NCBI RefSeq assembly: GCF_003430825.1 | Contig: NZ_CP024047.1 | Location: forward strand, 3,162,001-3,226,000 | Direction: 5' to 3' | Source of the DNA: Natrarchaeobaculum sulfurireducens | Lineage (GTDB): Archaea > Halobacteriota > Halobacteria > Halobacteriales > Natrialbaceae | Length of the DNA stretch: 64,000 nt | Shown: in pieces, positions 56,759 through 64,000 of the stretch | Position numbering within the stretch: the stretch's first letter is position 1 | Layout of the letters: each line of letters begins with the position of its first letter | Translations under genes and position numbers: made by a program | The notes under the pieces: generated by a model | What the model saw: only the letters and a program-made list of their open reading frames with translations | Databases searched by the model: none | Told to the model about the DNA's origin: nothing

Positions 56759-56831
56759 GTCCTGATAGGGTAGTGGACTATCCTCTTGGCTTGCGGAGCC
56801 AGGGACCGGAGTTCAAATCTCCGTCAGGACG
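56759..56831 (+). tRNA. tRNA-Arg (GCG)
   Basis: A 73-mer with acceptor GTCCTGA/TCAGGAC, D-arm containing TAGGGTAGTGGACTA, anticodon loop TTGCGGA (anticodon GCG, reading CGC), T-arm CGGAG-TTCAAAT-CTCCG and G discriminator. No intron. It is followed directly by a series of hairpins and T-arm-like fragments. Confidence 0.95.
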
Positions 56832-57137
56832 TTTCTCTGCAGCACAAACCCACGAGCGAAGCGAGTGGGCTGTGCTGCAGGAAACTCCCCGGAGATTTGA
56901 ACACGAGAGTCGCAGCCCGGGAAGCGAACGAAGTGAGCGACCCGGAACGTCTCTCACCTGTTCAAATCTCCTGATGGCGTTCGCTCCGCTCACGCCATCC
57001 GTGCCCAACGCTCACGCCGTTCGCGTTGGACTCCGCCAGAACGGTTTCCGAACACAACGACGACGAGCGAGACGTCAGCCAACGAGTCAACGGGATATCA
57101 GAAGGCTCATCTCGAGCGAGAGTCGAAACCAGGGAAG
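56832..57137. repeat. Hairpin cluster and tRNA T-arm fragments downstream of tRNA-Arg
   Basis: No gene in 306 bases, but repeated structure. There is a long hairpin with outer arms CTGCAGCACA/TGTGCTGCAG (56837-56880) and inner CCCAC/GTGGG. An inverted copy of the tRNA T-arm, GGAGATTTGAAC, lies at 56891-56902, and a direct copy, GTTCAAATCTCC, at 56960-56971. A palindrome GATGGCG...CGCCATC follows near 56973-56999. tRNA 3' ends are common integration sites, so this looks like a scar of past integration and excision. Confidence 0.7.
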
Positions 57138-58343
57138 ATGCCCTCCAGACGTGAGCTGCTCCTCGGGGTCACGGCCGCGAGTACCGCCGCAGTCGCTGGC
57201 TGTCTCGGCAACACCGGCGCTGGTCCCGGAACTGACGACGACTACACGTGGCCGACCGTCGGCGCGGACCTCCGGAACTCGAGGGCGATTCCCGACGGGG
57301 TCGCCCCGCGAGACGAGCCGGACGTCGAGTGGCGCGTCGACCTCGAGTCCTCACAGGCGACCAGCGAACCGATCGTCACCGACGACACCGTCCTCGTGAC
57401 GACGGGGCTCGATATCGTCGCGTTCGACAGGGAGACGAGAAACCGACGCTGGTCGATCGACCCCGACAGCGAGGCCTACGCCTACAACAGCTCGCCAACA
57501 GTGTTCGACGACACCGCGTACGTCCCCGAACGCAGGGAGCTGACGGCTCGAGACCTCGAGTCCGGCGCGGTCGAGTGGTCGTTCGAACTCGAGCGAATCG
57601 TCAGCGAGAGTGCGCTGACGGTGACGGATACGGGCGATGACGGCCGGGTCTACGTCGCCGCCGGCAACACCATCCACGCACTCGACGCGGAGAGCGGCGA
57701 CGAGCTCTGGGAACAGGAGCTGCTCGGCATCGCACAGTACGCGCTCGCGAAACACGCGGACTGGCTGTTCGTCGCGACGCGCGGCGGCGAACTGTACCGA
57801 CTCAATAGCTGGGAGGGGGCCGTCGAGTGGCGGCGGACGATCGAAGCGGGAATCTCGAGTGCGCCGATCGTGCTCACCTCGGACGACCGCCGACGCGGCC
57901 ACGGCGTCGCCATCGCGGGCGGCGACGGCTCGATCACGTATTTCGATGTCGGTGGCGAACGCGAGTGGGAGACTGAACTCCACGCGTTCGGTGAAGACGG
58001 CCTCGCGATCGGCCACCGTCGGCTGCTCGCCCGGTCGGGGTCGACGCTCTATGCGCTCGAGACGGACGACGGTGACGAGCGGTGGCGGGTGGACCTCGGA
58101 GAGCACACCCGAGGTCCGCCGATCGTCGTCGGCGATACGGTCTACGTCGGCGGCGATCGACTCCGTGCGATCGACATCGACGGCGGCGTCGGCGTTCGGA
58201 CGGTTCGCGTCGGCGAGCAACGATTCGAACGCGAAGAGACCGGCGACGTCGGCTACGTCACGGCCGCTGGCGGGACCCTGTTCGTGACGACGAATGTCGC
58301 GGCCATGGACGAGGAATCCGCAGAACTACTCGTCCTCTCTTGA
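57138..58343 (+). CDS. PQQ-like beta-propeller lipoprotein
   Basis: Protein of 401 residues. A twin-arginine signal with lipobox (SRRELLLGVTAASTAAVAGC, Cys at 21-22) predicts export and lipid anchoring. The rest is a series of PQQ-type blades with the recurrent D-x(n)-G-x-x-x-W pattern (AFDRETRNRRWSID, ALDAESGDELWEQEL, ALETDDGDERWRVDL). It probably binds a ligand or protein partner at the cell surface; no enzyme activity is implied. Its stop codon abuts the right end of the IS element, so the native C-terminus may have been altered. Confidence 0.88.
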   Translation: MPSRRELLLGVTAASTAAVAGCLGNTGAGPGTDDDYTWPTVGADLRNSRAIPDGVAPRDEPDVEWRVDLESSQATSEPIVTDDTVLVTTGLDIVAFDRETRNRRWSIDPDSEAYAYNSSPTVFDDTAYVPERRELTARDLESGAVEWSFELERIVSESALTVTDTGDDGRVYVAAGNTIHALDAESGDELWEQELLGIAQYALAKHADWLFVATRGGELYRLNSWEGAVEWRRTIEAGISSAPIVLTSDDRRRGHGVAIAGGDGSITYFDVGGEREWETELHAFGEDGLAIGHRRLLARSGSTLYALETDDGDERWRVDLGEHTRGPPIVVGDTVYVGGDRLRAIDIDGGVGVRTVRVGEQRFEREETGDVGYVTAAGGTLFVTTNVAAMDEESAELLVLS

Positions 58344-59935
58344 CATCTTCCACACGGCTGAAGCCGTGGGATTCCTCCGTGGGCAATCCGGCCAGCAGAT
58401 TACCCCGGCTGTGAACTTGCGGGTTCGCCGACGCTGGTTTAGTCAACCGGACTCGACTGTTCCCCAAAACTCCCGGGTGTCCAATCGTGTCCATCCCACT
58501 CCCAGTACGCCCCCTCATCGTCGAGGGATGCGTCCCCATCGCGTTCAGCAGATAGGGCGGCGGGTCGTGCCATCGGCCCAACCTCGTTTTGCAGCAGATT
58601 CCACGCCCCCGCCACATCACTATGGGCATCCAACCCACAGTCGTGACACCGAAACTCGTCGCCATCTCGAACGACGTTGTTGCTCTCACACTTGGGACAC
58701 TCGCTACTCGAATTAGCCTCGCTCACCGGCTCAACGCCAATACTAACGTCTCCGAACGTGAGTTCGATGCGTTCAACCAACTGTCGGTGTGACCAGAACG
58801 CGTGGGTCTTCTCGCTCACGCTCGCCGACCAATGCGCTTTCAGTACGTCGGTCAGATCACCAACGTACACCGTATCCACGTTGCGCGAAAGGAGCCACTC
58901 TGCGGCGTGTTTCACGGCAGCGTCACGACTGTGATCGCGTTTCTCACCACGTTCATCGTATATGCGCTGAATGCGTCGACTCGTGTACCGATCGTCGGGG
59001 AGCTGTGATTGCAACGTAGCGATTTGACCGGACAACACGCGAAACCGTTCAAACTCCGGTCGAGCGTGGTAGACGGCGGTTTCCCCAGTCGAGGTGACGA
59101 TGGCAAGGGTGTTGTTCGCGCCGACATCGATAGCAGCAACGTGCGTCGTGTTCTCCGTTTGGAGTGTGTGAGTGAACGCATCCAGTCGCTGTTCCTGCAA
59201 TCTGTCTGGCCGAATGCGAACTGGATGCTTGACACGAATCCTGTCTGCTGCTTCGTCATAGACGAGTTCTAACCGCGCATCGTCACCGTTCCACTGCGGG
59301 TTACCGCGCACTCCGAGCGTGACGCGCTCGTTGTAGTCGAAGCCGTATTTCTCTTCGAGTGCGTCTCCGACGCCGAACTCCAACGTACTCCGCTTCTCGT
59401 CCCAATCGATGGTGTAGAGGTCGTTACGGACGAGGCCGTGCAACTCGTATCCGTCGTCACGGTTCCCCCAGTAGCCGGGTGGACTGGGTTTGTCGGTTAG
59501 CGCAGTGTTGGAGTCGTCGTAGTATTTGTCGAGGAGTTGGAAGTGACTGCGCCACGCCTCGCTGTTTTTTCTGGCGACCTGTTGGCAGGTGGCTTTGCCG
59601 AGGATGGGCGCGTAGTCATCGTAGAGGTCGGTGTACTCGGCGTCCCAGACATCGCCGTCTTCTTGGAAGTATTGTTGTCGGCGTCGGTAGTTGATCTGGT
59701 TCCACAAGGGGGCGTGGGCGGCCAACCACTCGAACAAGCACTGCCGATATCGCTCACTGGCGGGGTCGGCGGTGTACTCGTTCGTTCGTTGTGGTCGGTT
59801 GCTCACGCATATAGTGTCAACGTAGTATATTGTAAACATTGGGATTGCATTATGGCGTTGGGTTCGTGGATTGGTTCAGCAGTGACAGATTTATCCCACG
59901 ACTAAAGTCGTGGGCTTTCTCCTGTCATCCCTGTA
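58344..59935 (-). mobile_element. IS1341-type (IS200/IS605 family, tnpB-only) insertion element
   Basis: One tnpB gene flanked by subterminal hairpins: CCCACGAC-TAAA-GTCGTGGG at 59895-59914 (left end) and CACGGCT-GA-AGCCGTG at 58353-58368 (right end). No tnpA (Y1 transposase) is present, so movement would need a helper in trans. The exact termini are uncertain by a few bases. Confidence 0.8.
58439..59806 (-). CDS. tnpB: TnpB (RNA-guided nuclease-like protein of IS605)
   Basis: OrfB/TnpB protein of about 455 residues. RuvC-I reads AAIDVGANNTLAIV with its Asp, and a zinc ribbon (CPKCESNNVV ... CHDCGLDAH) is followed by the RuvC-III Asp in DAHSDVAGAWNLL. The position corresponding to the RuvC-II glutamate (usually VxxEDL) reads VYVGDLTDV, that is Gly. 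TnpBs use an RNA from the element's right end as guide; that RNA would derive from around 58344-58500. The start is uncertain: GTG at 59806 fits an upstream AATATACTA box, ATG at 59839 adds 11 residues. Confidence 0.9.
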   Translation of the reverse strand: MSNRPQRTNEYTADPASERYRQCLFEWLAAHAPLWNQINYRRRQQYFQEDGDVWDAEYTDLYDDYAPILGKATCQQVARKNSEAWRSHFQLLDKYYDDSNTALTDKPSPPGYWGNRDDGYELHGLVRNDLYTIDWDEKRSTLEFGVGDALEEKYGFDYNERVTLGVRGNPQWNGDDARLELVYDEAADRIRVKHPVRIRPDRLQEQRLDAFTHTLQTENTTHVAAIDVGANNTLAIVTSTGETAVYHARPEFERFRVLSGQIATLQSQLPDDRYTSRRIQRIYDERGEKRDHSRDAAVKHAAEWLLSRNVDTVYVGDLTDVLKAHWSASVSEKTHAFWSHRQLVERIELTFGDVSIGVEPVSEANSSSECPKCESNNVVRDGDEFRCHDCGLDAHSDVAGAWNLLQNEVGPMARPAALSAERDGDASLDDEGAYWEWDGHDWTPGSFGEQSSPVD

Positions 59936-60080
59936 AGCCGAGAGCACGCAGAACACCGTCCATCGAGACATTGTGCCTGAGACGGTGTTCCCGACGTACG
60001 CGACGCCAACGAGGGACGCCACCACGACGAGTCGGCTCCGACGAAAACGGTCTTGACTCGAGAGGCCGTACCCTGGGACG

Positions 60081-60509
60081 ATGTCAGGCGAAGATACCAC
60101 GCTCTCGCGGTACACCCTCGAGGGGACCAGAGAGAGCCCGAAGCGGATGACCGTCGACACCGGCGAGGCGACGTTCGAGATCGGACACGACGTGAACCCG
60201 GTCGAGTACTTACTCGGATCGGTGGCTGGTTGTCTCAACTCGACGGCGACGATGGTCGCCCGGGACATGGACATACGGATCGAGGAGTTGACCGTGACCG
60301 TCGAGGGCGGTGTCAACTACGACTCGTATATGGGCACCGAAACCGACGATCGTCCGGGACTACAGGGACTCGAGGTAACCCTCGAAATCGACGCCGACGC
60401 GAGCGACGACGAACTTTCGGCGTGGCTCGAGGCAGTGAAAGCCCGCTGTCCGGTCACGGACAACGTCGAGAACGAGACGGGTATCGACGTGACACTCGAG
60501 TCGGGCTGA
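60081..60509 (+). CDS. OsmC/Ohr-family peroxiredoxin-like protein
   Basis: Protein of 142 residues with the OsmC fold and two redox cysteines, GCLNSTA near 51 and RCPVTDNV near 127. OsmC-like proteins reduce organic hydroperoxides in the cytoplasm. The order of strands and the length are normal. Gene placement beside RNase P RNA is not informative. Confidence 0.9.
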   Translation: MSGEDTTLSRYTLEGTRESPKRMTVDTGEATFEIGHDVNPVEYLLGSVAGCLNSTATMVARDMDIRIEELTVTVEGGVNYDSYMGTETDDRPGLQGLEVTLEIDADASDDELSAWLEAVKARCPVTDNVENETGIDVTLESG

Positions 60510-60585
60510 TCACGCGCGAGAGACGGCAGGCCGGTCTGATCGCTCACGAGAGGTGGAGCCGGACGACGGCGTCGCCACTCGAGTA

Positions 60586-61010
60586 GCAAAACTGGGCGAG
60601 AGGAGTAAGCCCCCTTCTGTTCGTCCCGGCATTCGGCTGAGCGTCCGCGCCGTCCGCGGAGACCGCGGGGCGTTCGGGCTACCACGGCACGGACTTGCAC
60701 CGGTGAGGGTTCGCCGTTCCATCGATCCTCGGCCGTCTGTCCGCAGTCGATCGTGCCATGCACGATCTATGGGTTCGAACCATGTGGTTCGACTGCGGGC
60801 CCATCAGCGGGTCAACTTCCCTTCCTTGCGGTCGGGTTCGCACGCATCATCGGTCGGGCCGAGACGTGTCGTTTCTGTTCCAGAGCCAGCGGTCTCCCGC
60901 TCCGGACTTGCGTCCGGTCACCTGCCCGAACAGGTGGGGGGACTTTCCTCGCGAGCGTGGCGCGTCTCAGAGACGGGCCACGTCAGGTGCGTTGGGCAAC
61001 CCGAAGAGTT
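60586..61010 (-). ncRNA. rnpB: RNase P RNA
   Basis: The universally conserved blocks are on the minus strand. GAGGAAAGTCCCCCCACC (5' half of P4, 60933-60950) is preceded by a P3-like hairpin (GTGGCCCGTCTC ... GAGACGCGCCAC). ACAGAAGGGGGCTTA (3' half of P4) covers 60606-60620. The intervening ~310 bases contain GGTGCAAGTCCGTGCCGTGG-like specificity and L15 sequence. Total length of ~425 suits archaeal type A. Ends are approximate because I could not pair P1 with certainty. It matures tRNA 5' ends. Confidence 0.9.
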
Positions 61011-61214
61011 GGCCAACGGTAAGAGCGTGATCATCCCGAAGGGATGGGGCACGTTGTACGGGTTCGCCGTCACCGACGAACTCGCCGCGGCAGCCGGGCT
61101 CTCTCTCCCAATTGTATTACGTACCGTCGTCGAATAAGTCCCTCGGTCAGCAACGCGATTCGGTCGCACGCCGAATGGAAGCGTTTTAGGACGGGTACAT
61201 CCATGTACATGTGT

Positions 61215-61814
61215 ATGTCCCAGGGACAGGGCGTCGACCTCTCTTACGAGGACGGGGCGCGTGCAGTCGAACTCGCACGCGAAGCCGTCGAATCCTACGT
61301 ACAACACGGGCAACGAGAACAACCAGGCAGCATGCGCGAGGCGTTTTACGAGCGAACCGGCGCGTTCGTCCGCCTCGAGTCTACACGCGGCCGGGGGAGC
61401 TTGCGCGGCTGTGCGGGTGGCTACCGCTCGGGTGAGCAGCTCGGTCACGTCATCGTCGACGCGGCGATCGAGGCTGCAAGCGAGAACTCCTGTGGCTCCG
61501 AGGTTACGCCCTCCGAGCTACCAAATCTCACGGTCTCGGTCTGTGCAGTCCGAAACGTCGTTCTCACGGACGATCCACTCGCCGACCTCGAACTCGGCAC
61601 CCACGGTGTCGCGATCGACGGCGGTGAAGGTGGCTGGCTCTACCCCACCGTCCCCGTCGAAAACGGCTGGAGCGAACGTGAGTACCTCGATCGAACCTGT
61701 CGGAAGGCCCGACTCGCACCCGGAGCCTGGCAGGACGACGACGTCGTCGTCACGCTGTTTGAAGGGCAGGTCTTCCGCGAGCGCAAAGGCGACGGGAGCA
61801 TCGAAGAAGTCTAA
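61215..61814 (+). CDS. AMMECR1-domain protein
   Basis: Protein of 199 residues of the AMMECR1 family (TIGR00296-like), with the hallmark RGRGSLRGCAGG (LRGCIG motif), then VTPSELPNLTVSVCAV and GVAIDGGEGGWLYPTVPVENGWS. Biochemical function is still unclear; a nucleotide or metabolite chemistry role has been suggested for relatives. I start at the ATG at 61215 (MSQGQGVDL); other ATGs at 61203 and 61209 are possible. It is divergent from rnpB with about 200 bases between. Confidence 0.88.
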   Translation: MSQGQGVDLSYEDGARAVELAREAVESYVQHGQREQPGSMREAFYERTGAFVRLESTRGRGSLRGCAGGYRSGEQLGHVIVDAAIEAASENSCGSEVTPSELPNLTVSVCAVRNVVLTDDPLADLELGTHGVAIDGGEGGWLYPTVPVENGWSEREYLDRTCRKARLAPGAWQDDDVVVTLFEGQVFRERKGDGSIEEV

Positions 61815-61904
61815 CTACTGACGGACACACCGGCGTACTCGAGACATGTCGCTGCTGACACCCGCGTAGTCGTATTCTCGCCGTTATCCGTACTCGAGTG
61901 GGCA

Positions 61905-62213
61905 CTAGGCGAATCGCCACCCGACTCGCCGGTAGCACTGACCTGACTGTCGTCGTTCCCGTTCGCTCCTGGCGTTTCGACGAGGACGCGTCGCCTCGAA
62001 CCATAGCTGGAGGGCGAGCCAGAGTCCGACGAGGTAGACGGCGGCCCTCGCGAAGACGGTGCGCTCGAGACCAACGCCGACGACCGACGAGAGCAGCTCA
62101 GAAACGACTATGACGGCGTAGAACGTCAGCACGGCGAGGACGACGAGCCTGACGAACAGCCAGTTCGCGAGGTCGAACGTCGAGGCCGTTGGCTCGGGGG
62201 TGAACGCTGCCAT
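61905..62213 (-). CDS. Small two-helix membrane protein (paralogue pair, copy 1)
   Basis: Protein of 102 residues with a FDLANWLFVRLVVLAVLTFY helix, a second segment (VFARAAVYLVGLWLALQLWF) and a basic-acidic tail. The first helix is similar in layout to the neighbour's HDVANRLVGHLLLIGFVSVV, suggesting a tandem duplication. No known function. Confidence 0.65.
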   Translation of the reverse strand: MAAFTPEPTASTFDLANWLFVRLVVLAVLTFYAVIVVSELLSSVVGVGLERTVFARAAVYLVGLWLALQLWFEATRPRRNARSERERRQSGQCYRRVGWRFA

Positions 62214-62258
62214 AACGGGGATCGATCACGGAATACGGGTAGTCTTTCGATAGGTTCG

Positions 62259-62528
62259 TCACGATAATCGTCCTTCGTCTTCGAGTCGTCGCTCGAGTTT
62301 CGACTCGAGCAACTCGTCGATCGCGTCGAAAACCGCGTGGACGACGAGCCACAGGACGGCAACGTTTACCAGAGCGACGGCAATGTACACCAGCGGACCG
62401 TGCGGAGCGACAATGAAAAACGCGATGAAACTGAGTACGACACTCACGAATCCAATAAGAAGCAGGTGGCCCACCAGCCGGTTCGCGACGTCGTGGGTCG
62501 TCAGTTCGGTACCAGAGGGCGTGCTCAT
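62259..62528 (-). CDS. Small two-helix membrane protein (paralogue pair, copy 2)
   Basis: Protein of 89 residues, THDVANRLVGHLLLIGFVSV, a second hydrophobic segment (PLVYIAVALVNVAVLWLVVH), and an amphipathic C-terminus (IDELLESKLERRLEDEG). The gene is followed by its smaller-spacing relative on the same strand. Confidence 0.65.
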   Translation of the reverse strand: MSTPSGTELTTHDVANRLVGHLLLIGFVSVVLSFIAFFIVAPHGPLVYIAVALVNVAVLWLVVHAVFDAIDELLESKLERRLEDEGRLS

Positions 62529-62649
62529 ATCGGCGCCTCGAGCGTCGAACTATTCAACGTTCTGATCGGTACGCAATTCGATCGGAATCCAACCGTCTCG
62601 GTGTCGGTCTAACTCTGTTTGCTCTCCCGAGTTCGACCAAACGAATTCC

Positions 62650-62975
62650 TGCCGGTGTCAGATCTCGACCGACGCCAACCGGGAGCTGTACGCGGTGACG
62701 ACCCGCGTCGTCGCCCAGATGGACGCCCCGGTTCCGACGGTTGCCGTGCTCTCACGGGGACGGGAACTCGCGGCCGACCAGACTGCCGCGACGAGACTGG
62801 GTCGCCTGCAGCACTCGCCAGCGCACTCGAAACGCTCGAGGCCCGCATCGACGAAACGCCCACCAAAGACCTCCGCGAAGCCGTGGGCATCTCCTCGCTG
62901 TCGATCCTTTCGCCCGAGCGGCCTATCGTGAAACTGCGAGAACTCGAGAAATCTCGGACGGCTTCCCCGTCGTAG
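62650..62975 (+). pseudogene. Frameshifted gene remnant
   Basis: One frame reads VTTRVVAQMDAPVPTVAVLSRG then RELAADQTAATRLG and then loses sense. A different frame takes over as ALASALETLEARIDETPTKDLREAVG and SSLSILSPERPIVKLRELEK before stopping. The two halves look like one protein joined across a frameshift near 62800. I do not recognise the family. Confidence 0.4.
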
Positions 62976-62980
62976 CCGGC

Positions 62981-64000
62981 TTATTCGTCGGCACCGAACC
63001 CGACCGCCTCGGCGTCGGCCAGACAGCGTTCGGTCGCCGTCTCGAGGTCGAACTCACGGACGACCTCGCCGTCGCGGACGAGCGGCTCGAGCAGCGCCTC
63101 GCCATCGGTGGGCCCGTCGCGGTCGGCGAGCGTGACGTGGTGGTCGCCGTCGGGGGTACGGTAGACGTCCTTGACGCCGGCGAGTTTGCCGCGCTTGGAG
63201 AGTGGCTCGCCCGCTATTTCGACGATATCGAGGCTGAAGTCGACCGGATCGCAGTTCGTTATATGACTGCCAACGCCGAAGCCGTCGGCCACGTCTCGCA
63301 GGTCACGGAGTTGCTCGGGACCGAGGCCGCCACTGCAGAAGATGTCGATGTCCTCGTAGCCCCGCGCGTCGAGTTCCCAGCGGACTTCGCGGATGATGTG
63401 TCGGAAGTCGCCACGTCGAGAGCCGGTCGTGTCGATGCGGACGCCGTCTAAGTCGTCGCCGAGCGTCTCGGCTGCCAGAAGGCTCTCGCTTTTTTCGTCC
63501 CAGAAGGTGTCGACCAGCGCGATGCGGGGCGTGTCCTCGGAGACCGCTTCGTCGAACGCCCGCCAGGCGTCGGACTGGTTGCCCTCACCGAAACAGAACA
63601 TGAGCGCGTGGGGCATCGTCCCGCTCGCCTCCCGGCCGAGGATGTCGCCCGCCGCGACGTGGGAAAAGCCGTCCAGGCCAGCCAGAAGCGCCGCGCGCTC
63701 GACGACCGCCGCGATCGAGGGGTGGACGTGCCGGGCACCGAACGAGAGGACGAGCGAGTCGGGCGCTGCAAGCCGCACCTCGAGCGCCGCCGTCGCGAAG
63801 CCACTCGGCTGAGAGAGTAGCCCGAGCAGGGCGGTCTCGAGTTCGGCGAACTCGAGGTACGGCCCCTCGAGACGCATCACGGGGCCGCCGTCGAACAGCT
63901 GGCCGTCGGGGAAGGCGTCGACGTCGACGGCTCGCCCCTCGAGCAGCGTCGCGGCGTCTGCGACGCCAGTAAACACCTCGAACGCGCCGGTCGAGAACTG
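62981..64000 (-). CDS. Nicotinate phosphoribosyltransferase (5' end outside window)
   Basis: Archaeal-type NAPRTase, C-terminal ~340 residues in this window. The phosphate-binding region reads RIDTTGSRRGDF, catalytic/ribose contacts lie in LSFGARHVHPS and IFCSGGLGPEQLRDL, and SLDIVEIAGEPLSKRGKLAG is the family signature. It converts nicotinate and PRPP to NaMN in NAD salvage. The frame continues beyond base 64000 (QFSTGAFEVFTGV at the edge), so the start is missing. Confidence 0.93.
   Translation of the reverse strand, partial: QFSTGAFEVFTGVADAATLLEGRAVDVDAFPDGQLFDGGPVMRLEGPYLEFAELETALLGLLSQPSGFATAALEVRLAAPDSLVLSFGARHVHPSIAAVVERAALLAGLDGFSHVAAGDILGREASGTMPHALMFCFGEGNQSDAWRAFDEAVSEDTPRIALVDTFWDEKSESLLAAETLGDDLDGVRIDTTGSRRGDFRHIIREVRWELDARGYEDIDIFCSGGLGPEQLRDLRDVADGFGVGSHITNCDPVDFSLDIVEIAGEPLSKRGKLAGVKDVYRTPDGDHHVTLADRDGPTDGEALLEPLVRDGEVVREFDLETATERCLADAEAVGFGADE

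Noticed and set aside
60753-61137. Short open frames on the plus strand
   Set aside because: They overlap the RNase P RNA and have no family or coding signature.

Overview
The window is chromosomal DNA from a haloarchaeon. Base composition is high in G+C, the hexamer CTCGAG is strikingly frequent (a habit of Natrialbales such as Natrinema, Haloterrigena, Natronococcus and Natronorubrum), proteins are acidic, and most transcripts look leaderless with a TATA-like box about 25 bases before the start. Archaeal information-processing genes are everywhere: MCM, TFB, thermosome, Orc1/Cdc6, doublet histone, RPA, RNase P RNA, aIF1, Rio1 and the class I CCA-adding enzyme. I cannot fix the genus from the sequence alone.

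Layout. 1-24.2 kb is mostly conserved core: an intein-containing MCM helicase, TFB, ornithine cyclodeaminase-like enzyme, thermosome, Dim2-like KH protein, Rio1 kinase, NAD-dependent DNA ligase, Get3/ArsA-type ATPase, an ABC-2 exporter pair, UvrC, aIF1 and two related GNAT acetyltransferases. 34.3-56.4 kb is again core: UvrB, Orc1/Cdc6, a MutS-type ATPase, a small cell-surface sugar cluster (glycosyltransferase plus two SDR enzymes), tRNA-Asn, CCA enzyme, alcohol dehydrogenase, and a histone deacetylase / doublet histone / RPA block. 56.7-64 kb holds tRNA-Arg followed by a hairpin-rich scar, a PQQ-propeller lipoprotein, an IS1341-type (tnpB-only) element, OsmC, RNase P RNA, AMMECR1 and the 3' part of nicotinate phosphoribosyltransferase.

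The most interesting region is 24.2-34.1 kb (minus strand), an apparent polymorphic-toxin locus. A large secreted carrier (signal peptide, Pro/Gly spacer, VWA-like domain without MIDAS, lectin-like domain, calcium-binding thrombospondin-type-3 repeats) reads in the same frame into a pretoxin linker and a nuclease-like tip, but one amber codon (30438-30440) separates the two halves. Downstream come the cognate immunity gene, two further startless linker+tip cassettes each with its own immunity gene, and a decayed fourth cassette. The linker is repeated four times and its copies are mosaics, as expected if tips are exchanged by recombination or gene conversion. All three tips carry a D...ExK-type nuclease signature and all three immunity proteins share a GR-E/D-R...APAW motif. 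The array is bounded on one side by uvrB and on the other by a short relic resembling the uvrB 3' end. The carrier's best ATG is also out of frame across a run of seven A, so as sequenced the system looks switched off or phase-variable.
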